A DNA stretch of 64,000 nucleotides from Flagellimonas maritima (GTDB lineage Bacteria; Bacteroidota; Bacteroidia; Flavobacteriales; Flavobacteriaceae): the NCBI RefSeq assembly GCF_003269425.1, contig NZ_CP030104.1, forward strand, positions 2,537,501 through 2,601,500, given 5' to 3'. Numbering within the stretch: position 1 is the stretch's first letter; the number at the start of each line of letters is the position of its first letter. A program made the position numbers and the translations under genes. Of this stretch, positions 54,582 to 63,585 are shown piece after piece. Below the pieces are notes generated by a model. It saw only the letters and a list, made by a program, of their open reading frames with translations. It was not told where the DNA came from and searched no databases.

Positions 54582-55649
54582 TTATAGCGTGTTGATATTA
54601 TTGAGGTCTTCAAATGCTTTTTTTAAGCGTTCAACAAAGGCCTTTTCTCCAGAACGCAACCAAACTCTTGGGTCATAAAACTTTTTATTGGGCTGGTCTT
54701 CACCATCTGGATTGCCTATTTGGGATTGTAAATATCCTGACTTATCCTGCACGTAATCCCTAACCCCTGAAAGGAAGGCGTATTGTAAATCTGTATCAAT
54801 ATTCATTTTTATAACACCATAGCCAATGGCTTCCCTAATTTCCGCTACGGTTGAGCCAGAACCTCCATGAAAAACAAAATCAATGTGATTATGACCTACT
54901 CCGTATTTTTTTGAGACGAATTCTTGGGAATTTTCAAGAATTTTTGGAGTCAGCTTTACATTACCGGGCTTGTAAACACCATGTACGTTACCAAACGCAG
55001 CTGCTACGGTAAATTTTGGACTTACTTTTGAAAGTTCTTCATATGCATAGGCCACTTCTTCTGGCTGTGTATACAATTTGGAATCATCGACATCGGTATT
55101 GTCAACACCATCCTCTTCGCCTCCAGTGACCCCCAATTCTATTTCTAGGGTCATATCCATTTTGCTCATTCGCTCCAAATAACCCTTACAGATTTCTATA
55201 TTCTCTTCTATAGGTTCTTCGGAAAGATCTATCATGTGCGAGCTGAACAAAGATTTTCCTGTTGAAGCATAGTGTTGCTCACTGGCATCTAAAAGTCCAT
55301 CGATCCAAGGTAATAGTTTTTTGGCACAATGATCTGTATGCAATATAACGGTCGCCCCATAAGCTTCCGCCAATTGATGTACATGTTTTGCTCCAGCAAC
55401 AGCTCCTAAAATAGCAGCTTTTTGATTTTCATTGGATAATCCTTTACCCGCATTAAACTGGGCTCCACCATTGGAAAATTGGACTATGACCGGCGAATTT
55501 AGCTCAGCAGCAGTTTCTAGGACTGCATTTATTGTATTGGATCCTATTACGTTGACTGCTGGCAATGCATAGCCATGTTTTTTGGCATGATCAAAAATTG
55601 CTTGTACTTCATCTCCTGTAGCAACGCCTGGCTTAATATTGTGGGACAT
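54582..55649 (-). CDS. fbaA: Class II fructose-bisphosphate aldolase
   Basis: A zinc-dependent aldolase of glycolysis and gluconeogenesis that cleaves fructose 1,6-bisphosphate. The 355-residue protein is of the class IIA length and has the zinc-ligand motif ILHTDHCAKKLLPW, the second motif LEIELGVTGGEEDG, and HGGSGSTVAEIREAI with NIDTDLQYAF. It starts MSHNIKPGVATGDEVQAI. It is upstream of accD by 36 bases on the same strand, and a consensus -7 box precedes it, so fbaA-accD is likely one operon. Confidence 0.97.
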   Translation of the reverse strand: MSHNIKPGVATGDEVQAIFDHAKKHGYALPAVNVIGSNTINAVLETAAELNSPVIVQFSNGGAQFNAGKGLSNENQKAAILGAVAGAKHVHQLAEAYGATVILHTDHCAKKLLPWIDGLLDASEQHYASTGKSLFSSHMIDLSEEPIEENIEICKGYLERMSKMDMTLEIELGVTGGEEDGVDNTDVDDSKLYTQPEEVAYAYEELSKVSPKFTVAAAFGNVHGVYKPGNVKLTPKILENSQEFVSKKYGVGHNHIDFVFHGGSGSTVAEIREAIGYGVIKMNIDTDLQYAFLSGVRDYVQDKSGYLQSQIGNPDGEDQPNKKFYDPRVWLRSGEKAFVERLKKAFEDLNNINTL

Positions 55650-55681
55650 AGTTTTTAGTTAGTTAGGGTTAGAATAAGCAA

Positions 55682-55689
55682 CAAAAGTA
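55682..55689 (-). promoter_or_regulatory. Candidate -7 box for fbaA-accD
   Basis: On the minus strand this reads TACTTTTG, an exact TAnnTTTG match, 33 bases before the fbaA start, with a TTTC (near TTTG) element about 19 bases further upstream. Confidence 0.6.
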
Positions 55690-55703
55690 ATAAATTATTT
55701 GCT

Positions 55704-58268
55704 CTAGAAAGGATAATTGATACCTATATTGAATACAGCATTTCTTAGGTTATAACCTCTGAACCAACGCCTGGACCATTCTTCTGCCGGGTTATAGGTT
55801 TTGAAGCCAATATCTAGTCTGAAAACAAAATAAGTAAAGTCATAACGCAACCCCAAACCTGTACCCAACGCTATGTCTGCGAGGGAAGTAAAATCAGTAA
55901 AGATTGCATCTGGATTGTCTTCATTATCAAAAACGTTCCAAATATTACCCGCATCTGCAAATAGGGCTCCTTTTACATCACCGGCAATTGGAAATCGATA
56001 TTCCAGATTTAGGGCAATCTTTAAATTAGCCTCGTTAAAGTCGTTTATATTTCTTGTGCTTCCAGGCCCCAGTTCGTAAGCATTCCATGCTCTATTATCA
56101 TTTGATCCACCAGCAAAGTAACTACGTAAAAATGGAATACTTTCAGAATTTCCGTAAGGCACTGCAAGACCAAGAAAACTTCTAAAAGCAAGTACACTGG
56201 TATTAGAAACGTTCCAATGTCTTATGAAATCCAATTCTGTTTTAAAATATTGGGAAAAGGGAACCCCAAAAACCAAAAGTTGGTCATTATCGTTTTCATT
56301 GTAGGGCACTACGTCTTCCAAAAGGGACAAAAGATTTCCTGCACTTTCAAGTCTCACCCTAAGCTGATAAAAGCTGTTGTCGTTAATGTCTGTCTTACTG
56401 CTCTTGGTAAATGTATAATTAGTTGCAAAAATGAGGTTATTCTCCGTTAGACGCCGTTGGCGCTCGTCTATACTGTTCACTTCACTGAATTGTTCTGGAG
56501 TAGTGGGAATCTCATTGTTCAATACAGCTTGTGCAAATTCATTGGCTCCATCAGGAATGTCCAAAGTAAGGGGGTCATCGTTATCGCCCGAATCTTCAAA
56601 AAAAGAAGCATACTGCGGGTCATCTTGAAATTCGTCCGCTATTTCATCAAGATTGGTGAAGGTGTTTTGATAGACATTATAGAAATTATCAGGGTTTACA
56701 TTTCGGATAAATTCAACATTTAATAATTCTATATTGTGCTTTAAACTTGCTGAGGGCGACCAATTGTAAGATAGGACCGTATTGAACGATTGTTTGTCCA
56801 GACCAATGTTACGCTGAAAATTTGTTCCGACAAGAAGCCTACTTTGTGGTAACATATAATATGGAATGATGTTCTTGGTTTTTACAGGTAGCCAAATCCG
56901 CGGAAATGTAATGTTGATATCGCCTCCAATTTCCGACGTAAAGGTTTCATCGGATAATGATGCATCGCTCAAAAGACCTATTGCTCCCCTTGCAGAAATA
57001 CTCAAAGTTTCAGCACCGCCAAAAACGTTTCTGGTGATTAGGGATGAACTGAACGCTGTTCCAAGTCGCTGTATATTGGAATGCGTGACATCAAAATCAA
57101 AACTTAATGAAAATTTTGGCCTTGGCGCAAGATAAATATTAGATATAAGCTTTGCTTGTGCGGTATCTGGAACGAACTCAATATTGGGGTATTTGAACGT
57201 ATTAAGATTTGTTATCTGCCTATACGTCCTAATTCTATCCAAATCCCTGTAAATACTATCTTTTTCAAAAAAAATGGCATCAGTCAATGCCTTTGGTTTG
57301 TATCTGAGTTTATTGGCGTAAAATATAGTGTAATTTTCGTGTTCAATCGATTTTAGGGAATCAGTTGTTCCGCCAATTAAATAATCCGCATAGATATTAA
57401 TCTTTTTTAGTCGATGGATACGATATGTAGAGGCGCTATCAGCATCATTGGAACTCCTTGGTTTTTGAATGTTCAATTTTACATCCATAAGTTGGTCATC
57501 AGCTATCTGCAAGGTGTCTCTTAAAATATCATAATTTATAGAGCTTTCCTGAAAATTATATACCCCCGTGTTTCTAAAAAGATTGGTAAGTCGCTCTCGC
57601 TCCGAGTTGAAATTATTTAAATCGAACTGTTCTCCGTTCTTGACCAATGCTCCTTTACTGTTTTTTTGGTAAATTGAGTCCAACTCCGGTGAGGTAATGT
57701 TTTTTATTATCGTATCGACTAAAAATGGTTTTTCCAAAGCAATCTTATATTCAATTTCAGCCCTTTTCTTTCTTTTTTGCTCTACCACTTCAAAAGTCCC
57801 CGAATTATTAAAATAGCCTTTACTATCATAATATGCCTCCAACCGTTCAATACTAGTAGCCGCCAATAGGGTATCCACGGTAACGGGTGCCTCACCAATC
57901 CTTTTTAAAAATTCACTGGCTCCTTTTACGAAAAAGGATTCCCTAAGCCTGTTTACTTGTTTTTTAGAAAGTAATTTGTTTAATCTTTTTTCACGCTTTT
58001 CCTTCCTGTGCAGCCAATTTTGAAAAGATGAATCAGGATTTTCTTTTGCAAGATTATATAGGTTCAAACGCAGCGGGTAACCTAAAACATTACTGTTTGG
58101 TTTTTGAAGGATTAGACTCTTAACTGCATCATTGCTTACCTTTTCATCATCTGCATAAATGGTATTCTTGATCAATAACAACTCATCGTCATCAACCTTT
58201 TTAAGGGTATTACAACCTACGATGGTAAACACAAGCAACAATAATCCTATTTTTGCCCAGTTACACAT
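55704..58268 (-). CDS. tamL: Outer membrane assembly lipoprotein TamL (BamA/Omp85 family)
   Basis: A large outer membrane protein of the Omp85 family, the Bacteroidota counterpart of TamA with a lipid anchor. From the ATG at 58268 (MCNWAKIGLLLLVF) it is 854 residues with a lipobox FTIVGC. The frame continues upstream to 58331, but a promoter box lies inside that part, and it overlaps the divergent methyltransferase gene. The N-terminal half holds POTRA-like domains, and the C-terminal half is a 16-strand-type barrel that includes FRSYFAGGSNDNRAW and ends FNIGINYPF with the terminal Phe. TamL should pair with a TamB protein encoded elsewhere. Confidence 0.9.
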   Translation of the reverse strand: MCNWAKIGLLLLVFTIVGCNTLKKVDDDELLLIKNTIYADDEKVSNDAVKSLILQKPNSNVLGYPLRLNLYNLAKENPDSSFQNWLHRKEKREKRLNKLLSKKQVNRLRESFFVKGASEFLKRIGEAPVTVDTLLAATSIERLEAYYDSKGYFNNSGTFEVVEQKRKKRAEIEYKIALEKPFLVDTIIKNITSPELDSIYQKNSKGALVKNGEQFDLNNFNSERERLTNLFRNTGVYNFQESSINYDILRDTLQIADDQLMDVKLNIQKPRSSNDADSASTYRIHRLKKINIYADYLIGGTTDSLKSIEHENYTIFYANKLRYKPKALTDAIFFEKDSIYRDLDRIRTYRQITNLNTFKYPNIEFVPDTAQAKLISNIYLAPRPKFSLSFDFDVTHSNIQRLGTAFSSSLITRNVFGGAETLSISARGAIGLLSDASLSDETFTSEIGGDINITFPRIWLPVKTKNIIPYYMLPQSRLLVGTNFQRNIGLDKQSFNTVLSYNWSPSASLKHNIELLNVEFIRNVNPDNFYNVYQNTFTNLDEIADEFQDDPQYASFFEDSGDNDDPLTLDIPDGANEFAQAVLNNEIPTTPEQFSEVNSIDERQRRLTENNLIFATNYTFTKSSKTDINDNSFYQLRVRLESAGNLLSLLEDVVPYNENDNDQLLVFGVPFSQYFKTELDFIRHWNVSNTSVLAFRSFLGLAVPYGNSESIPFLRSYFAGGSNDNRAWNAYELGPGSTRNINDFNEANLKIALNLEYRFPIAGDVKGALFADAGNIWNVFDNEDNPDAIFTDFTSLADIALGTGLGLRYDFTYFVFRLDIGFKTYNPAEEWSRRWFRGYNLRNAVFNIGINYPF

Positions 58269-58295
58269 TGGACTTAAAAAACCCGTCATAGACGC

Positions 58296-58303
58296 CAAAA
58301 ATA
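58296..58303 (-). promoter_or_regulatory. Candidate -7 box for tamL
   Basis: On the minus strand this reads TATTTTTG, an exact TAnnTTTG match, 28 bases before the tamL ATG at 58268. It excludes the upstream Met at 58331 as the start. Confidence 0.55.
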
Positions 58304-58313
58304 CACGATTTAG

Positions 58314-59075
58314 ATGGTTAGCAAAAACCAAATTAAGCTAGTTAAGAGCTTACAGCAAAAAAAGTACCGAAGTCAACACGGGTTATTCGTTGTTGAAGGT
58401 GAAAAGGGGGTCGCCGAACTTTTGGAAGAAGGCATAAAACCTTTTAAAGTATTTGTAGAGCAGTCTAAGTTCTTGAAGAAATTTGACGGTGCCGAGCTCG
58501 TTCTCAATACAGAATTAAAGCAGATGAGCAGTTTAATAAATCCTAATGGGGTATTGGGAGTATTTCATATTCCCGATACTAAACCTTTAAAAACACATGA
58601 TTGGTTACTTGCATTGGATTCTATCCGCGACCCCGGAAACCTTGGAACCATTATTAGGTTGTGCGATTGGTTCGGAATCAAAAATTTAATTTGCTCCATG
58701 GATACCGTAGACTGTTACAACCCAAAAGTGTTGCAGGCAACTATGGGCTCTATTGCCAGAATCAATGTGGTCTATTTGGATTTGACCGATTTCTTGGGGA
58801 AAACAAAACTTCCAATTTATGGAGCTTTTATGGACGGCGAATCAATTTACAACAATCAACTTCCTGAAAAAGGCATTTTAATAGTGGGAAATGAGGGAAA
58901 TGGAATATCCGATGCTATCGAATTACTAATAAAAAAGCGCATTGCTATTCCACAGCATGGCAAAGTTACTACTGAGAGTCTTAACGTTGCAACGGCAACT
59001 GCAATTCTATTGAACGAAATAAGGAGGGGAGATATAGCCTCCACGAAAATCGGCAGTTCCGTTACTCGAAGGTAA
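58314..59075 (+). CDS. TrmH/SpoU-family RNA methyltransferase (SPOUT)
   Basis: A 253-residue SAM-dependent 2'-O-ribose methyltransferase that acts on tRNA or rRNA. It has the N-terminal substrate-binding domain (about 1-95, beginning MVSKNQIKLVKSLQQKKYRS) and the SPOUT domain with ALDSIRDPGNLGTIIRLCDW (motif 1). Motif 2 is GILIVGNEGNGISDAI and motif 3 IPQHGKVTTESLNVATATAI, forming the trefoil knot. The exact target cannot be read from the sequence. Its 3' end overlaps porT by 14 bases on the opposite strand. Confidence 0.94.
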   Translation: MVSKNQIKLVKSLQQKKYRSQHGLFVVEGEKGVAELLEEGIKPFKVFVEQSKFLKKFDGAELVLNTELKQMSSLINPNGVLGVFHIPDTKPLKTHDWLLALDSIRDPGNLGTIIRLCDWFGIKNLICSMDTVDCYNPKVLQATMGSIARINVVYLDLTDFLGKTKLPIYGAFMDGESIYNNQLPEKGILIVGNEGNGISDAIELLIKKRIAIPQHGKVTTESLNVATATAILLNEIRRGDIASTKIGSSVTRR

Positions 59076-59760
59076 AATTGATAAAGATTCCCCGGGTGCG
59101 CATGGCATTGATATTGCCTGTCCAAGGGCTATTGGGGTCATTATCAGGGACCAGTTCATTCGTAAGGGCAAAGACACCACGTATTGATGGTGAAAATTTG
59201 AAATATTCTGTGTAGATATCAATTCCGAAACCAAGTTCATAGCCATAAACATTCTGCTTCATTCTAAATTCACCACTGCTATTATCATCCAAGCTGTCCT
59301 CCTTGCTACCAAGATTTATTGATGTATACAATCCTCCGGTAACGTAGGGTTTCCAATTACCAAACCGTTTTGCACTTACTTTCAACAGTAATGGAAACCT
59401 TATATAAGTAGATTTTACCTCACGAATTGCATCGGCTTCCGAAGTAAATCCTGGAAAGCCCAAGTTTCTTCCAGTATAAAGTAGACCGGGCTCAAAACGA
59501 ACATCCAAATATTCATTGATGCGCATTTCTCCTATCAACCCGACATTGAAACCAATACTTTTATCGACCAAGATATCCTGTCCGATATCATTTTTAAACT
59601 CAAACTGAAAATCGTATTGGTTAATACCTAGGTAATAGCCCCAATTTAATAATTTTAAATCTTCGCTTTGAAGGTTTAAAATAGGGTCTTTATTGAACTG
59701 AGCCATAGAATTTGGGCTAATGGCAAGTAGCAGGCCAAATAGAAGAAGGACGTTTTTCAT
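59062..59760 (-). CDS. porT: PorT/SprT-like type IX secretion protein
   Basis: A 232-residue outer membrane beta-barrel protein of the PorT family, a component needed for type IX secretion. From the ATG at 59760 it starts MKNVLLLFGLLLAISPNSMAQ, a typical signal peptide. The mature barrel contains LNWGYYLGINQYDFQFEF and INEYLDVRFEPGLLYTGRNLG and ends FINFTFE. The start follows the ubiE stop by 4 bases, and the longer frame into ubiE is rejected. It fits with the gliding genes gldB-gldC in this window, since gliding and type IX secretion are linked in this phylum. Confidence 0.88.
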   Translation of the reverse strand: MKNVLLLFGLLLAISPNSMAQFNKDPILNLQSEDLKLLNWGYYLGINQYDFQFEFKNDIGQDILVDKSIGFNVGLIGEMRINEYLDVRFEPGLLYTGRNLGFPGFTSEADAIREVKSTYIRFPLLLKVSAKRFGNWKPYVTGGLYTSINLGSKEDSLDDNSSGEFRMKQNVYGYELGFGIDIYTEYFKFSPSIRGVFALTNELVPDNDPNSPWTGNINAMRTRGIFINFTFE

Positions 59761-59764
59761 CAAA

Positions 59765-60493
59765 TTATTTTGTCGCGACATATATAGATGCCACCCCAAA
59801 TGTTTGGGGCATGTTCTCTATACCTATAAACCCAATTTTGGATAAAATATTGTTGAATTCTTTGCCATGTGGAAAAACAGAAGCGGATTCGCTTAGATAA
59901 TCGTACGCAGACCTGTCTTTTGAGAAAGCTCTGCCGATTCCCGTGAGGACGTATTTTGTATACAACTTATAGCCTTGCTTAAAAGGTGTTTTTGTGGGTA
60001 CGGACGTTTCAAGGATGACCAGACTTCCTTCCGGTCTTAAAACCCTATAAATTTCTTGAAGCCCTTTTTCCAGGTTTTCAAAGTTACGTACCCCAAAAGC
60101 TACCGTTACCGCATCAAAAGTATTATCTTCAAAAAGAAGATTTTCGCTATCGCCCACAACCAAGGTTATGGTGTCTCCCAAACTTTTTTCAGAAATTTTG
60201 GCCTCGCCAACTTCCAGCATTCCAGGAGAAATATCCAGTCCTATAATTTTTTCCGCACCTGTATCGGTCATGGCAATGGCCAAATCTGCCGTTCCCGTGG
60301 CGATATCCAAAATGATCTTTGGATTTTTCTTTTTAAGAAGGCTAACGATGCGTTTCCTCCATTTTAAATCAATACCAAACGAAATGACCCTGTTCAATCC
60401 ATCATAATTCTTAGAAATGGTATCGAACATCTGTCTTACTTGTTCCTTTTTCCCAAGCTCAGAATCTTTGTATGGTTTAACTTTTTCGGACAT
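59765..60493 (-). CDS. ubiE: Demethylmenaquinone methyltransferase UbiE/MenG
   Basis: A SAM-dependent methyltransferase that performs the last step of menaquinone biosynthesis. The 242-residue protein has the SAM motif IILDIATGTADLAIAMTD and the family motifs AFGVRNFENLEKGLQEIYRVLRPEG and FKQGYKLYTKYVLTGIG. It starts MSEKVKPYKDSELGKKEQV. It is upstream of porT on the same strand, and the two are one operon. Menaquinone is the sole respiratory quinone in most members of this phylum, so the MenG role is the natural one. Confidence 0.95.
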   Translation of the reverse strand: MSEKVKPYKDSELGKKEQVRQMFDTISKNYDGLNRVISFGIDLKWRKRIVSLLKKKNPKIILDIATGTADLAIAMTDTGAEKIIGLDISPGMLEVGEAKISEKSLGDTITLVVGDSENLLFEDNTFDAVTVAFGVRNFENLEKGLQEIYRVLRPEGSLVILETSVPTKTPFKQGYKLYTKYVLTGIGRAFSKDRSAYDYLSESASVFPHGKEFNNILSKIGFIGIENMPQTFGVASIYVATK

Positions 60494-60686
60494 GTGGTCA
60501 ATTTTTGGTAAATATACGATTTAGGTATATGGAAGATGAACAAAAATAATTGTGTAATTTTACCGCGCAATCAAGGAAAGCTTTTCCCTATTATGTTAGG
60601 TATCGTCTTTATGACTTTGGCATTGCGCCATTTTACTTTTTATAAAACACGAATTGAATTCAGTTAAGAACTTCTTATTTTAATCA

Positions 60687-62036
60687 ATGAAGATTATAAT
60701 TGCCGGAGCAGGTGAGGTAGGTTTTCATTTGGCAAAACTATTGTCCTATGAAGCCCAAGAAATAACATTGATAGATACAGACAAGGAAAGTTTATCCTAT
60801 GCCGATAATCATCTGGATATTAGAGTGCTTAGAGGTGATGCCACATCCATTGAAGTTTTGCAGGATGCTCAGGTAGAGACCTCTGATCTTGTTATTGGGG
60901 TTACTGCTTCAGAGACTACGAATATTACACTTTGTTTTTTGGCAAAACAGCTGGGCAGCAAAAAAACCATAGCTAGAATATCCAATACTGAGTTTATAGA
61001 TAACCGAGAGCTTGTAAAATTTGAGGATCTTGGCATAGATGAATTGATTTCTCCGGAAGAACTTGCCGCAACAGAAATACAGTTGTTGCTCAATCAATCC
61101 GCTTTTAATGACACCTACGAGTTTGAAGAAGGACTATTGACCATGATTGGCGTCTTTTTGCCAAAGTCGGCGCCATTTGTAGGTAAAATGGTAAAAGAGG
61201 CCGCGCGGATTTTTCCCGAACTTCACTTTATGCCAATTGCCTTGCAGCGCATGGGAACCCAATATACACTTATCCCAAGAGGTGATACCATATTCAAAGA
61301 AGGTGACCAAGTATACTTCATTACATCTGCAGAAGGTGTGGATGAACTGTACAAGCTTACCGGAATGGAAAGAAAGGACATCAAAAATGTTATGATTTTG
61401 GGAGGTAGTAAGGTAGGCTTTAAGACCGCTCGCGATCTTTGTGGTAAAAAATTCAATGTCAAGCTTATTGAAAAGAATAAAGAGAAAGCTTTTGACATAG
61501 CCGATGATTTACCTTATGCCTTGGTAATAAATGGAGATGGCAGAAATGTTGAATTACTGGATGAGGAAAGTTTGGAGTCAATGGATGCATTTATAGCGGT
61601 CACGGGAAATTCCGAAACCAACATTATGTCCTGTTTGGTAGCCAAGTCAAAAAACATAAAGAAAACCATAGCCCTTGTAGAGAATATGGACTACTTTCAG
61701 CTTTCACATTCAATAGGAGTGGATACACTGATAAATAAAAAACTTTTGGCTGCCAATAATATTTTTAGGTACATACGAAGGGGGGAGGTGCTGGCACTAA
61801 CAAGGTTGAGCAATCTAAATGCGGAGATTTTGGAATTTGAAGTAAATGCAACTTCTTTGGTCAACGGAGAAATTATAAGGGAGTTGGATTTCCCTAGGGA
61901 AGCAAGTATTGGAGGTGTTATAAGGAACGGCAAGGGAATTATAGCATTGGGGGATTTTAAGATCATGAAAGGAGATAAGGTTGTGGTCTGTTGCCTGCCC
62001 AAAGCGATTCCACGTATAGAAAAGCTGTTTTTGTAA
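60687..62036 (+). CDS. trkA: Potassium uptake regulator TrkA
   Basis: A cytoplasmic NAD-binding subunit that gates the TrkH potassium channel. The 449-residue protein has two RCK_N plus RCK_C units. The first starts KIIIAGAGEVGFHLAKLL and the second VMILGGSKVGFKTARDLCG, both with the glycine-rich dinucleotide motif, and each is followed by an RCK_C segment (for example GKMVKEAARIFPELHFM and NGEIIRELDFPREASIGGVI). It overlaps trkH by one base (TAATG), so the two are coupled. Confidence 0.96.
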   Translation: MKIIIAGAGEVGFHLAKLLSYEAQEITLIDTDKESLSYADNHLDIRVLRGDATSIEVLQDAQVETSDLVIGVTASETTNITLCFLAKQLGSKKTIARISNTEFIDNRELVKFEDLGIDELISPEELAATEIQLLLNQSAFNDTYEFEEGLLTMIGVFLPKSAPFVGKMVKEAARIFPELHFMPIALQRMGTQYTLIPRGDTIFKEGDQVYFITSAEGVDELYKLTGMERKDIKNVMILGGSKVGFKTARDLCGKKFNVKLIEKNKEKAFDIADDLPYALVINGDGRNVELLDEESLESMDAFIAVTGNSETNIMSCLVAKSKNIKKTIALVENMDYFQLSHSIGVDTLINKKLLAANNIFRYIRRGEVLALTRLSNLNAEILEFEVNATSLVNGEIIRELDFPREASIGGVIRNGKGIIALGDFKIMKGDKVVVCCLPKAIPRIEKLFL

Positions 62037-63526
62037 TGAACCTGAATACCCGAATAATTGTCCACATCATGGGGCTATTGCTACTTTGCAATGGTTTTTT
62101 TATGCTCATCTCAGCTTTTGTAAGCGGAATTTACAAAGATGGCGCAACTTTAGACATTACTTTGGCAGCTATAGTGACCATGCTTGTAGGCGTAATGGCG
62201 ATGTTTTACACGCGTGGGCATAAGAAGGAAGTCAAACGAAAAGAGGGGTATATAGTAGTCACCTTTGGATGGATTATAATGTCCATATCAGGAACATTGC
62301 CTTACCTGTTTTCAGGAGCTATACCTTCTGTTACCAACGCTTTTTTTGAAACCATATCCGGGTATACCACCACTGGTGCTTCCATTTTGGACGATATTGA
62401 GTCTTTGCCCAAAGGCATACTGTTTTGGCGAAGCCTTACCCACTGGATTGGTGGAATGGGGATTATAGTGCTTGCTATCGCCATCCTTCCACTCTTGGGC
62501 ATAGGAGGTATGCAACTATTTTCTGCAGAAGCACCTGGACCAGGGGGTGACAAGCTCCACCCAAGGATTACGGATACCGCAAAAAGATTGTGGCTTATTT
62601 ATTTTGGATATACGGTCACTGAAGCAATTTTATTGAAATTGGCAGGAATGTCCATTTTTGATGCAATGAACCATGCCTTGGCCACACTCTCAACAGGAGG
62701 TTTCTCCACAAAAAATGCAAGTCTGGCCTATTGGAACGATCAACCTTTGATACAATATATTATTATTCTCTTTATGTTTTTGGCCGGGAGCAATTTCGTA
62801 TTGAGTTATTTTGCTTTTACAGGTAGAGTACAGCGAGTTTTAAAAGACGAGGAGTTTAAATACTATACAGGTTTTATTGTTCTATTTACAATTATAGCCG
62901 CCATTGTTGTTTATGTAAAGGCCAATGTACCCATTTCCGATTTTCATCCTATGGTTTATGGTGAGGTGGAAAGTTCTTTTAGACATGCACTTTTTCAAGT
63001 AATAGCGGTCATTACAACAACAGGATTTGTCACTGCAGATTTTACAGGTTGGACACCTTTCTTGACCATATTCTTTTTTGGTCTGATGTTTTTGGGGGGT
63101 TCGGCTGGATCAACCTCTGGGGGAATAAAAGTAATGCGTCACTTATTGATCATTAAGAACGGTATTCTAGAGTTTAAAAGAACTTTGCATACTAATGCAA
63201 TTATTCCTGTGCGTTATAATAATAAAACAGTTACAGAGCATATCGTCTATAATATTATAGCATTTTTTGTACTCTATATGCTCCTTTTTATAATAGGTTC
63301 TCTCTTTTTAGGTTTTTTGGGCCTTGATTTTATCTCTGCCATTGGTGGTGCAGCTTCTTCATTGGGCAATGTAGGACCTGCCTTTGGAAGTTTGAACCCC
63401 GTCAGCAATTACAACAGTTTACCAAATGTTGGAAAATGGTGGTGCGGATTTTTGATGCTTTTGGGTAGATTGGAACTGTTCACTGTGCTAATAATTCTGA
63501 CACCTTATTTTTGGAAGAAATTTTAA
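62036..63526 (+). CDS. trkH: Potassium transporter TrkH
   Basis: The channel-like membrane subunit of the Trk potassium uptake system. From the ATG at 62036 it is 496 residues and starts MNLNTRIIVHIMGLLLLCNG. A frame starting at 61991 exists but overlaps trkA. It has about ten membrane helices and the four pore-loop repeats (TISGYTTTGAS, LSTGGFSTKN, TTTGFVTADF and GNVGPAFGSLN), plus the motif SAGSTSGGIKVMR after loop three. Downstream is a strong bidirectional terminator. Confidence 0.96.
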   Translation: MNLNTRIIVHIMGLLLLCNGFFMLISAFVSGIYKDGATLDITLAAIVTMLVGVMAMFYTRGHKKEVKRKEGYIVVTFGWIIMSISGTLPYLFSGAIPSVTNAFFETISGYTTTGASILDDIESLPKGILFWRSLTHWIGGMGIIVLAIAILPLLGIGGMQLFSAEAPGPGGDKLHPRITDTAKRLWLIYFGYTVTEAILLKLAGMSIFDAMNHALATLSTGGFSTKNASLAYWNDQPLIQYIIILFMFLAGSNFVLSYFAFTGRVQRVLKDEEFKYYTGFIVLFTIIAAIVVYVKANVPISDFHPMVYGEVESSFRHALFQVIAVITTTGFVTADFTGWTPFLTIFFFGLMFLGGSAGSTSGGIKVMRHLLIIKNGILEFKRTLHTNAIIPVRYNNKTVTEHIVYNIIAFFVLYMLLFIIGSLFLGFLGLDFISAIGGAASSLGNVGPAFGSLNPVSNYNSLPNVGKWWCGFLMLLGRLELFTVLIILTPYFWKKF

Positions 63527-63572
63527 AAATAATACCCTTCAAAATTTAAGGATTTTGAAGGGTATTATTTTT
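63525..63572. terminator. Bidirectional terminator after trkH
   Basis: A perfect 21-bp stem (arms 63525-63545 and 63552-63572, both containing ATACCCTTC or its complement) with a 6-base TTAAGG loop, between the convergent trkH and aminotransferase genes. The A/T ends of the stem give T-runs on both strands. Confidence 0.9.
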
Positions 63573-63585
63573 CGGACAATCTAAA

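Noticed and set aside
58269..58331. Upstream start of tamL
   Set aside because: It contains the tamL -7 box and overlaps the divergent methyltransferase gene, and the lipobox spacing fits only the ATG at 58268.
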